A DNA stretch of 64,000 bases from Bombyx mori (Eukaryota > Arthropoda > Insecta > Lepidoptera > Bombycidae): NCBI RefSeq assembly GCF_030269925.1, contig NC_085128.1, positions 6,884,501 through 6,948,500 on the forward strand. The letters are read 5' to 3'. The stretch's first letter is position 1. The number at the start of each line of letters is the position of its first letter. Below are positions 11,676-22,360 of the stretch, in pieces. The position numbers and the translations under genes were made by a program. Below the pieces are notes generated by a model. The model saw only the letters and a list, made by a program, of their open reading frames with translations. It was not told where the DNA came from and searched no databases.

Positions 11676-12004
11676 CGATTGACTTCCACGGTGAAGGAAT
11701 AACATCGTGTAGTAAAAATCAAACCCGCAAAATTATAATTTGCGTAATTACTGGTGGTAGGACCTCTTGTGAGTCCGCACGGGTAGGTACCACCGCCCCG
11801 CCTATTTCTGCCGTGAAGCAGTAATGCGTTTCGGTTTGAAGGGTGGGGTAGCCGTTGTGACTATACTGAGACCTTAGAACTATATCTCAAGGTGTGTGGC
11901 GCATTTACGTTGTAGATGTCTATGGGCTCCAGTAACCACTTAACACCAGGTGGGCTGTGAGCTCGTCCAAACATCTAAGCAATAAAAATAAAAAAAATAA
12001 AAAA
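11676..12004 (+). repeat. Bm1-type SINE, right half with A-rich tail
   Basis: Continues the SINE interrupted at 8908, running through the conserved body (GGTGGTAGGACCTCTTGTG, GTGAAGCAGTAATGCGTTTC, GTGAGCTCGTCC) to an A-rich tail near 12000. It shares the linker region with the copy at 42459-42858. Confidence 0.9.
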
Positions 12005-12151
12005 ACTATGATATGCTCTTCTTATATATTGCAGCCTTAATTCACCAAACAAGTACTAATGCGTTTATAACTGTGTATAATAAAATCTTATGCCTTACAT
12101 ATCAATCAATAGTGACGGGCGATGCTTAAAATATCGAATAATGTAATGTAC

Positions 12152-12703
12152 AAAAACTTAGTACAGTTAATTACCCATTGCTATCTTCTGAATGCAAGCT
12201 ACGCAGGACCGGTCACTGTGGAGCCTTGGGGGAGGCCTATGTCCATCAGTAGATGTCTGTGGGCCCATAATGATGATGATGATGTTTTACTATAAACCAA
12301 AATAATAATAAAAAATCAAAAGTTAACAAATTTTTCTTTAGGTACATCATTAGGTACATGTTTTGCGAGTCATATAAAAACACACACGTAATAGTGGCCA
12401 TATGTATATTAAGATAATTTTATTATCAGTACGAAAACTTAGTACAGTTAATTACATATTGCTATCTTCTGGATGCAAGCTACGCAGGACCGGTCACTGT
12501 GGAGCCTTGGGGGAGGCCTATGTCGAGCAGTAGATGTCTGTGGGCCGATAATAACGATGATACTATGAACCAAAATAAAAAAATATTTCAAAAATTAACA
12601 AAGATTTCTTTAGGTACATCATTCAATGTACATGTTTTGCTAGTCATATAAAAACACACACGTAATAGTGACCATATGTATATTAAGATAATTATCAGGC
12701 AAT
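12152..12703. repeat. Direct tandem duplication of about 280 bp carrying LINE 3' ends
   Basis: Unit 1 (about 12152-12431) and unit 2 (about 12433-12703) share order and most sequence: CTTAGTACAGTTAATTAC, CGCAGGACCGGTCACTGTGG, GGAGGCCTATGTC, TAGATGTCTGTGGGCC, ACCAAAATAA, TTTCTTTAGGTACATCATT and ACACACACGTAATAGTG. The central part is the end of an RTE-like LINE with an (ATG)n tail in unit 1. Several differences show the duplication is not brand new. Confidence 0.85.
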
Positions 12704-13675
12704 GATTCAGTTAAGAGCATCCTTATTGCAATGGTGACCTCTTCGTCAACACGGAACTGAAGATAACAATCGTAATTTTTTTTCTTGTTAAACGTGCGTG
12801 TTATCAAAATGGTATCTAAATCATATTTTTTGGTTGTTAAATTATTGACTAGCTAAATGTTAACGTCTTCTCATCAATCAATTGCAAGGGGCGCGCTATT
12901 GTAAAATTATGTAATCAATAAATTGCCTGATGTCATAGCGCATGATGCCATTAATAATGTTTGTGGTCTTACATTAATGGCTCCAAGTTGACATCTAAGC
13001 GATCTAATTTAATAATTTAATCAAGTGTAGATTTGGTACAAAGCGAATAAAATATTTGGAAAAGTCATTAGAAACATTAGTAAGGTACTTTTCAGTCTTG
13101 TTACCTAAGTAAACAGCAGGCAAATTACATTCAAACGTACCCCGGAGACGTAGGAAAGACAGTGATCTTACTTTCGTTCCGGTCCTTCATTCTTTAAACT
13201 TTCCCACGATTAGAACTACTTGATTCATTCTAAATACAAGAACGCTTACAAAATAATATGTACTGTTATGCCCCTGGGATGGCGCGTTCATGAGTGACGC
13301 ATGACATGTGATCGACTGGGTCGTGGTCTTTCGATGACAACAAAACCAGGAAGTAAAGTATTTAAGTAATCAAATTGATGTATTGTTTATTCGGTCGAAG
13401 TTTTTATTTCGGGTCTTCACGTTTCAGTACGTATTGCATTAATTAACGGGCGTGAAGTAAATAAAGGCACACGCACTCTTAAAATCATTGTAGTTAACAC
13501 GTCAGTTGCAACATGAGCACTGTTGTCGATTATTTAACAAGAGACAATGTGGTCGCGCTGAGACCGGAGCTTCTCACGGATGCCGAAGGTCGTGGATAAC
13601 TCTTGTGCTCTTACAACACGCTTTAAATAATTTGATTTCATAACAAGCGCCCCAAAACAACTTCGCGTGGACAGT
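12704..13675. other. Non-coding stretch left of the RTE insertion
   Basis: No gene or known repeat seen. This is the pre-insertion DNA into which the RTE element jumped. Confidence 0.45.
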
Positions 13676-13694
13676 ATGCCGAATTATTCTAACC
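13676..13694. repeat. Target-site duplication, left copy, of the RTE element
   Basis: The 19-bp word here is repeated exactly at 16867-16885. It directly abuts the (ATG)n tail of the minus-strand element, so it marks the 3' side of the insertion. Confidence 0.93.
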
Positions 13695-16600
13695 ATCATC
13701 ATCATCATCATTTCAGCCTATCGCCGTCCACTGCTGAACATAGGCCTCTCCAATAGATTTCCAGTGCGACCGGTCCATTGCCACCTGCATCCAACGAGAC
13801 CCAGCGCTTTTTACTAGGTCGTCGGTCCATCTAGTAGGTGGCCGTCCCACACTGCGCTTGCCAGTACGTGGTCGCCACTCCAGGATCTTTCTGCCCCATC
13901 GACCGTCCTCTCTTCGTGCTATGTGGCCGGCCCATTGCCACTTCAGTTCACTAATTCTACGGGCTATGTCAGCAACCTTCGTTCTTCTACGGATCTCCTC
14001 ATTTCGGATTCGATCACGTAGAGAAATGCCGAGCATAGCCCTCTCCATAGCTCGCTGCGCGACTTTGAGCCTTCTAAAAAGATCCCTAGTGAAGCACCAC
14101 GTCTCCGAGCCGTAAGTCATCACTGGTAACACACATTGGTTGTACACCTTTGTCTTAAGGCACTGAGGTATTTTGGACGAGAAGACGTTGTGCAGTTTAC
14201 CGAACGCTGCCCAGCCGAGTTGGATCCGTCTACTGACCTCTCTCTCAAAGTTGGACCTACCTAATCGGACTGCCTGTCCTAGGTATATATATTCGTCAAC
14301 AACTTCAAGAGTAGAGCTCCCAACAGTAACTATGGTGGGTGCAATATGGACATTGTACATGATTTTTGTTTTGTCCATGTTCATTTTAAGACCCACTTGT
14401 TGAGAAACCCTACTGAGGTCACCGAGCATACGCCCTAAATCTTCCAGCGACTCTGCCATGACCACGATGTCATCGGCAAACCGAAGATGAGTGATGTATT
14501 CGCCGTTAATATTGATGCCAAGTCCTTGCCATTCCAGAAGCTTGAAGGAATCCTCCAGAGCAGTGATAAACAGTTTCGGAGATATCACATCTCCCTGTCT
14601 CACTCCTCTCTTTACAGGGATTTCCTTCGTGCAATGCTCCTGTACTCGGACTGACATGGTGGCGTTATTATACAAACACTTCAATACTTCGATGTACCGG
14701 TGGTCAATACGGCACCGCTGGAGAGATCTAAGGACCGCCCATGTTTCGATGGAATCAAAGGCTTTCTCATAGTCCACAAACGCTAAGCATAATGGCCGAT
14801 TGTACTCTTCGGTCTTCTGTACAATCTGCCGCAGCGTATGTATGTGGTCTATGGTACTGTAGCCTTTTCGGAAACCGGCTTGTTCGGTAGGCTGGAAGTC
14901 ATCAAACCTGCGTTCGAGACGCTTCGTGATGACTCTTGAGAACAGCTTGTAGACATGGCTCAGCAGTGCTATGGGCCTATAGTTCTTCAATAAGGTTTTG
15001 TCACCTTTTTTGAAGAACAGGGTCACAACACCCCTGTTCCATGCCTGTGGCGGTTTTCCATCGAGCAAAGAGGAATTGAAGAGCTTCTGAAGGACTTTCA
15101 GTACCGGCGTCCCGCCCGCTTTCAGAAGCTCCGTAGTAATTCCATCCTCGCCCGGTGCCTTGTTATTCTTAAGCTGTTTGAGAGCCATCCTAATCTCGTA
15201 CAGGCTGATGTCCGGGATGTCTTCGGTGTAGTGTCGGGTTAGCTTGGCTCTAGGGTCTGCAGCTAAACCTTGCGGTTCAGCTGAGACCGAGGTAAACAGC
15301 TGCCCGTAGAACCTCTCTATCTCCCGCAGGACCTCTGACTTATTCGACGTTACACGTCCATCTTCGGTCTTCAGCTTCGTCAGCTGGCTTTGCCCAATAG
15401 AAGCGTCTCTTGCGAACACTTTAGAGCCTTGGTTTCGCTCAATCGTCTCTTTGATACGCTGAGTATTAAAGGAGCGTAGGTCGTGTCGCAAGGACTTCAT
15501 GATATGTCTATTGAGTTGCCTATATGACTCAGTGTCCTCCGAAGTTTGGAGCGTCATCAAACGTCGACTAGCCATGAGGTTTCGGGTGCGGTCGGATAGT
15601 TTCTGAGGTCTATTCTTACGGTGGGTTTTGAAAAATTTGGACCCTACCGTACGGACAGTCTCTACCAGCCTGCTGTTTACATCGTCCACTGATGCGCAGC
15701 TGTTTAGCCATTCGAAGCGATTAGCCAATTCGAGTTGAAAGCTCTCGGGGTTTTGGATTTGTGCATTCGACGGTCGAAGCGTTGACTTCATCAGACGCGA
15801 TCTTTCCAGTCTGACATTGATATTCAACATGCCTCTGACGATTCGGTGATCACTTCCTGTTTTAACACTGTTGATCACAGAGACATCGTTGAATATCTGT
15901 CTGTTGGTGCTCATGATGAAGTCAATTTCATTTCTTGTTACACCGTCGGGACTCAACCAGGTCCATTTCCGTTGTGGTGGCTTCTTGAAGAAAGAATTCA
16001 TCATAAAGAGTCCTTCCTTCTCCATAAAGTCCGCCAGCATCTGTCCTCTGGGATTCCGCTGCCCAAATCCAAATGGCCCCACTTTCAACTCATCATCGCC
16101 TCTACGGCCCAGTTTTGCATTGAAATCTCCCATAACAACGGTAAAATGTGATTGGGAGTTACGTATGGCCCTACTAATGTCCTCATACGTAGCTTCCACT
16201 TCATCGTCTGGATGTGACGTCGATGGGGCGTATACCTGTACAATCTTCAGCGAATACCGCTTTGAGATTTTGAGGACAAGGTATACTACCCTACTCGACA
16301 CACTTTCGATGGCCACAATGTTGTTTATGAGAGATTTGTGGACGATAAACCCAACACCACCTTGGGACTTCTGTTCTCCCTCCCGGTAGTAGAACAAGTG
16401 GCCGGACTGTAAGGTTTTCGTATCCTCCCCCTCTCTTCGGATCTCCGATAAACCAATAACGTCCCAGCGCAACTTGTTCATTTCTTCTTCCAGCTCTATT
16501 AGCTTCTCGTCCAACCTCAAAGTGCGCACGTTGTATGTCACCAGGGCCAGTTGTCGTTGTGAAGGGGGGTGGTAGCCGGATCTCTGCCGGGGATTCTTAG

Positions 16601-16866
16601 CACCCCTTGCCCCGCCGTTACCATGGCCGCTACCGTAACCAGGAATAGCGGGGCCGCCGGGGACTAGGGGCCTGGTTCTGCGGTGTGTAATCATTTTGGA
16701 GGTTAATTAGCCTACTGGTACCACGCTGGCTAGACGGGTTGGTACAGGGTTTAATTTCGAGTTTTCCTTCTCTCACACTAGTAAATATTGTGTGTTATGC
16801 TTTCCCTTTTGTCGCCTCTTACGACTCCCCTGGAATGGTAATGGGGGTGGTGACAAAAGTATTCTA
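13695..16866 (-). mobile_element. RTE-type non-LTR retrotransposon, apparently full length
   Basis: The element is bounded on both sides by an exact 19-bp target-site duplication (ATGCCGAATTATTCTAACC at 13676-13694 and 16867-16885). The minus-strand 5' end lies at 16866, with about 170 bp of leader; a single 993-codon frame follows. The 3' end is extremely short: the stop TGA is followed almost at once by a tail of (ATG)n trinucleotides, typical of RTE-clade elements. Total length of about 3.2 kb matches complete RTE elements. A long identical duplication and an unbroken frame point to a recent insertion. Confidence 0.93.
13713..16694 (-). CDS. RTE-type LINE polyprotein: AP endonuclease plus reverse transcriptase
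   Basis: Single 993-aa frame with no internal stop. The N-terminal part is an apurinic-like endonuclease: VTYNVRTL near residue 50, GLSEIRRE near 80 (catalytic Glu), GDFNAKLG near 190 and SDHRIVRG near 280. The reverse transcriptase follows: KAPGEDGI near 510, NYRPIALLS, GFRKGYSTID, FVDYEKAFDS, GVRQGDVISP and the catalytic FADD at 739-742. The C-terminal region contains WAGHIARR, GRPPTRW and ends AYVQQWTAIG, as in many insect RTE copies. Known role: nicking of the target and target-primed reverse transcription of its own RNA. The start is the first ATG after the leader; a slightly later start cannot be excluded. It is one of the few intact element frames here, so it may encode active enzyme. 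Confidence 0.93.
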   Translation of the reverse strand: MITHRRTRPLVPGGPAIPGYGSGHGNGGARGAKNPRQRSGYHPPSQRQLALVTYNVRTLRLDEKLIELEEEMNKLRWDVIGLSEIRREGEDTKTLQSGHLFYYREGEQKSQGGVGFIVHKSLINNIVAIESVSSRVVYLVLKISKRYSLKIVQVYAPSTSHPDDEVEATYEDISRAIRNSQSHFTVVMGDFNAKLGRRGDDELKVGPFGFGQRNPRGQMLADFMEKEGLFMMNSFFKKPPQRKWTWLSPDGVTRNEIDFIMSTNRQIFNDVSVINSVKTGSDHRIVRGMLNINVRLERSRLMKSTLRPSNAQIQNPESFQLELANRFEWLNSCASVDDVNSRLVETVRTVGSKFFKTHRKNRPQKLSDRTRNLMASRRLMTLQTSEDTESYRQLNRHIMKSLRHDLRSFNTQRIKETIERNQGSKVFARDASIGQSQLTKLKTEDGRVTSNKSEVLREIERFYGQLFTSVSAEPQGLAADPRAKLTRHYTEDIPDISLYEIRMALKQLKNNKAPGEDGITTELLKAGGTPVLKVLQKLFNSSLLDGKPPQAWNRGVVTLFFKKGDKTLLKNYRPIALLSHVYKLFSRVITKRLERRFDDFQPTEQAGFRKGYSTIDHIHTLRQIVQKTEEYNRPLCLAFVDYEKAFDSIETWAVLRSLQRCRIDHRYIEVLKCLYNNATMSVRVQEHCTKEIPVKRGVRQGDVISPKLFITALEDSFKLLEWQGLGININGEYITHLRFADDIVVMAESLEDLGRMLGDLSRVSQQVGLKMNMDKTKIMYNVHIAPTIVTVGSSTLEVVDEYIYLGQAVRLGRSNFEREVSRRIQLGWAAFGKLHNVFSSKIPQCLKTKVYNQCVLPVMTYGSETWCFTRDLFRRLKVAQRAMERAMLGISLRDRIRNEEIRRRTKVADIARRISELKWQWAGHIARREDGRWGRKILEWRPRTGKRSVGRPPTRWTDDLVKSAGSRWMQVAMDRSHWKSIGEAYVQQWTAIG

Positions 16867-16885
16867 ATGCCGAATTATTCTAACC
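16867..16885. repeat. Target-site duplication, right copy, of the RTE element
   Basis: Exact repeat of 13676-13694, abutting the 5' end of the minus-strand RTE element. The flanking bases on the outer sides differ, which fixes the length at 19 bp. Confidence 0.93.
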
Positions 16886-18689
16886 GTTTCTTGTCAATTA
16901 TAGTTCCTTTCCGAAATCAACAGTTTAAGTTTGATCTTAAATACATACGTAATTTTTTGTTTTGTATTGATGTGGTATTTGTTGGAATTTTGTGAAATTA
17001 AAATCGATTATTATAATACAGGACGACGACTGAGAATACTGACGAACTGAGAAGCTAAACAAATCTGAGCTTTCAAGAAAAAAAATAATATTTTTACTCG
17101 TACATACATATATGAATACATTTATTTAATTTTTTTTTAAAACTGTCAGTATTCAGTCCATAATTTCGAATATTGACCTAACGTTTAAACATATGTGAAG
17201 AAATTTGACATCATAATATATTTTTTTTTTTTTTATAACAACTAAGAGGCAAACGAGCAAGACGGGTCACCTGATGGTAATATATATTTATATATATAAA
17301 TATATATGTATAAATATACATTATATATTTATATATAATATAATATATTTACGGAAGGCATGCAGGTGTTTCAACTATTTATATACTAAAGAAATCGTGT
17401 ACCAGAAAAACTGCCGTCTATCTGCCCTCTGGTATGTTGTATTAATAAAAAGGTCCTTATTGGTTACAATTTTTTTAAAGCTTACAGAGGTGAACGAGCA
17501 CACAGCCTATCCCGTGTGGTTATTGAAGTTGAATACATTACAACGTAAATGTCGCAACCCACCTTGAAATATGAGATTGAAGTCTCACCACATAGATGAG
17601 GTCTCAACACTGCTGCGAACTAGCACTTGGTTCAACCCGGATTAAATAAATAAGAATGAAATTTAATTATGTGGCCTAATTTTTTTTTAAATATAGTACA
17701 CAAATATAAAGGGGAGTATTTCAAAGTCACGGTCCGCATTCCGTAAATGGTATATTAAGGCACAACAAGAATAGAAACATAACAGAATTGAGATAAAGTA
17801 TGCGATTATTTTAAAACATCGACTAGCCTATAAAACGTCGTATATCCACTATTTTATACATAACCTTCACCCAAAGAGTAGTAATGATTGTGTCGCAAAT
17901 GAATTTAGAAATAATTCGTAAATTTATTTTCACACAAAACGACAATTAAATGCTAATTGCAAATGTCCCTAATTACGTAGATATTACACACTTAGAAGCT
18001 GTAGTCATAAACTCAGTACTTTTGAGGTCAATACAAGTAATATGTGATAATTTTAATGTTAGTACACTTTACTTTTTAATTTTAAATGGTCTGTCTACAT
18101 TTGAAACAATCGTTACGATTGAACAATTCAAATTAAGCTATCCTTAAAATGAGGTTGGTGAAATTTGTATTCTTTTCTTATTGTTAGAGTATTGCATTAT
18201 TACAAATAAATGTTCTTTTATACGATAAGCATACGTTACGCATACGAACGCATATAAAAACTTGAAATATTACAGTTATATTTGGAAAAAAAAACCTCAT
18301 GACATAAGAGTCATTTTAGGTTGATGAATTCAAAATGATCAAAGTTTATGCTTTCTTTAGAAAATTAGTAGCATGATTATTGAAATTAAGAGAATGCTAA
18401 AAACCGATCATACTACCGCATTGCAATACCGGTAGTACTAGAAAATTTTATGTTAGGTAGCAGCACCTCACCCATTTTTCCATCGCAACATCCACGCGAT
18501 TTTGTTTGAAGAGTTGACTCTGTCGTTATACTGAAATGAGACTTAAACTTAATTTTTCAAGGTTGGAGCAGCAGCACAATGTAATGTCGATGGGTTTCAG
18601 TAACTATTTAATACCGGCTGAACCGTACACTAGTTCATCTGTCTACGCAATACTTAAAACAAGATTATCGCTTGAATGTTTCCTTTTAC
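16886..18689. other. AT-rich non-coding stretch with degenerate SINE debris
   Basis: At 17228-17285 a poly-T run is followed by CGAGCAAGACGGGTCACCTGATGG, resembling the minor SINE at 20950. 17485-17600 and 18450-18640 recall worn Bm1 pieces. Nothing here looks coding. Confidence 0.4.
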
Positions 18690-18714
18690 ATTATATATTA
18701 AAATAATTATAGAT

Positions 18715-18913
18715 GCTAAGAGACTATAGCAGGAAAACTTTGGACAAGGAAAGCTCTAAGCCGAGTAGAGTGGAAAGAAATGGAGGAGGCCTTTGCCAAA
18801 ATTGGACAAACAAACGACATTGTCGATGTCATCGACTCAGCAGAGTCGTTAAGTTTATTAATTGTAAATATCCTTTTTGCGTCTGAATAAGGCTTTTATT
18901 ATTATTATTATTA
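18715..18913 (+). mobile_element. LINE 3'-end fragment with (TTA)n tail
   Basis: Short frame reading TLDKESSKPSRVEWKEMEEAF-like segments and DIVDVIDSAESL, followed by AATAAGGCTTTTATTATTATT. The coding end plus trinucleotide tail is typical of a 5'-truncated RTE-type LINE, but only about 200 bp remain. Confidence 0.6.
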
Positions 18914-20949
18914 TGGTTGCTAAGACTTCCTACGTTTGCTTATCAATTTTCTATAGACACTTGTCTATTGTTAACTCGCACGCTAACATTCAATATCGGG
19001 GCGGTTATTGTGACTATTAGGTGTTTATTCCAATATTTAATTGGGAATGGTGCTATTCTACCCATGGGGTTTGAAGGTATGATTAATTCGCCGCAGAATT
19101 ATAGACTCATAAAAAAAATATTCAACGTAGTGGACAATCAACTGGAATCTTCTAGGATACGCAAGTTCAATAGGTGAATGATAGTATCTATTAAAATGTC
19201 AAGAAGTTGCCGTTTTAGATGTGCCGGCAACGGGTTCAGCATAAATCGTTTCGAAATAAGCATTGCGTGTTTGTATGCTCTGTACAAATAGAGGTCGTGT
19301 TTTTTTTTAAATTTAATATATTTTATTCGTTCGAAGGGATTGATTTTGTTAAATAGCGCGATGTTCAAAAACAGGACACGTTTACGTGGGGGTTTCTCTC
19401 GGTATTGTGTCTATAAACATCTGTTTGGAGGTTTATGATATAACAAAACGTTTACCATTTGCAAATATGTATCTAGTAATTTGGTAAATTAGCTCAGCTT
19501 TATTGAGGTCAAATCTAATACAATAATCTTAATTCGAATAACAAATTCCATTTTTAGTTGATTCGAGAGTATTTTCATGTATTTAATTATAAAACCGAGA
19601 TCTACCTTGTCGACTATTAGAAAAAAACAGAAGGGAATATCAAATTTATTAAATCCAAATTAGTTCCTCATTACAGCCGTTGGTTGAGTCATCCGAATCA
19701 AGGTACTTGCGGAGTCGTGATCGGTTATCATTGAGTTTATTAGTTCCATTTTAAGCGAGTATATCGAACGTGCAGGGAACTAATGTGGTTAAAATTGTTT
19801 AAGTGGTTGTAACATGAGATTGCATGAATTCGTGGAAGTAGTTGGATTTTGCGTGTTTGATCCAAAAAGAAAACCCAAAAGTGTGCCTATTATCAATTCC
19901 AGTTTTTTTCAAAGGTGGCCATTAATAATCAACTGCATTTTTATTGCGTATCTACGCAGACAAACATGCCGCCCAACTTTGATGATGACAGAATTATCTC
20001 AGACAATTCCTCAGAGCACTTCCATCACATACGGTATAAAACAAAAAGAGACTCTCTCCTGGGCGGTTAAGCTTGAAAGGCGTTAAGGCCCAAAGACATC
20101 CCTACATCCCATAAAAACCTGAGAGAACTGAAGTATACTCCGTGTACACACACGGAGATTCCAAAGATCGAGAATGGGACTGTTGACAATGCACGGCTCT
20201 GTTCTGTTTGGAGTAAAATGGAAGTGGCTGGTATTTGATCGCCCCGGTCCAAAGATGGAAGCTTGTTTGCGCATCCACAGTAAATAAATGTTCAGTATCT
20301 TTATAGGAAACAGTTTTAAGCATGCGTTTGACAAACATTTGTTTTCAAGCGCTTGTTTACTCTCTCTAACGTCCCTTTAATCACTTTGATTTTAAACGCT
20401 ATTTCTTATTTTTGTGATTGCAACAGATTCATTATAGACATTAAGGTTATACTTCGTTAGTAGTGAACGCTATAATTTACACAAGCCGAAGCTGTGCTGG
20501 TCGTGTCGTGAAAGGAAGCTCTTGAATAATCTAACATACCTACATCTTCAAACGACTTTAGTCCTTGATAAAACATGTACTCAAGCCATTCTTGAGTTAA
20601 GTAAATCTCGTGATGTCAATGATATAAAGTATTATCTCATTTACCACACATTATTCGTAACCTCCACTATTAGAGTCAATAAGGTTCTTCGTACTTTGTT
20701 TTATTGTAATTTTTTCAACAAATATCCATACGATATACTCATTTACGTATTCAAATAGCGTCATAACGTCAATAGTCAAGCGTCAAGCGTCAGTAGTGTC
20801 AAATCAAAGTAATGAGTAGTAGGATGGTAGTAGGATACTTCAACAAATAAGAAAACATTCCTAATGGCAAGGAAAGTAAGAACGTACATATATTTTGATA
20901 ACAACATAAAACGCAGTGTTTAAGAGTTTTACGTGCTTTAAGAGTCTAT
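18914..20949. other. Non-coding stretch
   Basis: No recognisable gene or repeat. Overlapping minus-strand frames at 20067-20338 show no domain and no splice partners. Confidence 0.4.
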
Positions 20950-21072
20950 GGTTTTGTATTTTTTTTATTGCCCTTGTGGACAAAGGAGCATACGGTCCAC
21001 CTGATGGTGAGTGGTAACCGTCGCTCATGGACTTCAGCAATGCTAGGGGCAGAACCAAGCCGCTGCCTGCCG
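20950..21072 (-). repeat. Minor SINE family, copy 1
   Basis: Poly-T then TTGCCCTTGTGGACAAAGGAGCATACGG (in part), CACCTGATGGTGAGTGG and ATGGACTTCAGCAATGC, ending CCGCTGCCTGCCG. The same order occurs at 57530-57650. It differs from Bm1. Confidence 0.75.
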
Positions 21073-22180
21073 TTAAAATGATTGCGTTGATAAACGTTGC
21101 GTTGATTGATAATAAAAATTAGAATTTTTCATCATAAGAGAGATACTTAAAAAATAAATATTGTATTATGGTGTTGTATTATCGTTCAAGTAAATAGTAT
21201 TCATTCTCATGTGGTCCGGAGGTCAGGTAAATGCCAGCAACATGGCGGAATAATCGTTGCCATTATTGGTGATTTTATTGAAAGAATGTAAACACAAACT
21301 GTGAATAATGGGGATTCGGTAATAAAAAAAGGACATAAATGACTGTTGGTTCAATGGTATAAGCCTACAAATTAAGTAATTAATTGTAATTTATTGCGTA
21401 ATCCCATTTTGTCTATAAAAATATTACACTGCTTAAAATTGTAATAAATAGGTTCTGTTTCATATTGTGTGTTGCACATTTGTATTTTCATTTTTCATTC
21501 GTTCTTGGTCATGACAAAATAGAACAAATTATAAAATAGTGGACATTGTTAATTTATTAGTGCTGAAGGATTTTTTTTTCCTTTTTTTTATTGCTCAGAC
21601 GAACGGACGAGTTCTTTGCCTAGTGTTAGGTCATTACCGATGCGCCTAAAGAATTTTCTTTTTTATAGGTAAAAAAGATACGATATCCATAAAAAAATCT
21701 TTATTAAAAGTCTCTCTTAAATTAAAGAGACCGAAAGAATTCAGATCCCACTGTTAAAATTTGTAAAAGAACAGAGCATGCAGGTCGTATTTTTACGGTG
21801 CATAGGTCGTGTCCGATGAATAGTATGATATTATGACGAGTTATCGCGGGCGCAGTGAAAGCAGTCGCGCAATTCTATTGTGACTCTGATTGATTTGAGA
21901 GATATAAGATTGGTTACCGTATCATCGGCACGCTATTGTTCTTCCGACTTTGGCAATTAAATATTATGAGAAAATGGCATTTACGGAGGTCTTCATTTTT
22001 CAAATTTGTTTCTCAACTGTGCTATTAATTCATTTAGAAAATCCTTACGTTGGTTGTACCTACGTTACACATTGTACAATCGTTGATTGGTCGTTCTTTC
22101 TCAACCTCTTTGACATCAATTCCCCTTACGCCTGAGAGAAAACAATTGTGCCCACACTACGAGTAATAATAATGATTCAC
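21073..22180. other. Non-coding stretch with a worn SINE piece
   Basis: 21570-21660 holds a T-run, TTATTGCTCAGACG and GTGTTAGG, a degenerate Bm1 end. Nothing else is recognisable. Confidence 0.4.
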
Positions 22181-22187
22181 CTGTAAA

Positions 22188-22360
22188 ACCTGTACTGGTG
22201 GTAGGTTGTCTTGTGAAACCTCACAGGTAGGTACCGCCACCCGGCCTATTTCTACCGTGAAGCAATAAACCGTTTCGGTTTGAAGGGTGGAGCAGCACTT
22301 GTACTGTAAAATTCTGCGATTTAGAACTCGTCTCAAGAAGAGTGGCGGCATTTACTTATA
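22188..22360 (+). repeat. Bm1-type SINE, degenerate
   Basis: ACTGGTGGTAGGTTGTCTTG, GGTAGGTACCGCCACCCGGC, GTGAAGCAATAA and GGTTTGAAGGGTGGAGCAGC follow the Bm1 body order; the 3' part is lost. Confidence 0.8.

Noticed and set aside
15846..16389. Overlapping plus-strand frames of 101 and 172 codons
   Set aside because: They are antisense shadows of the intact RTE reading frame.
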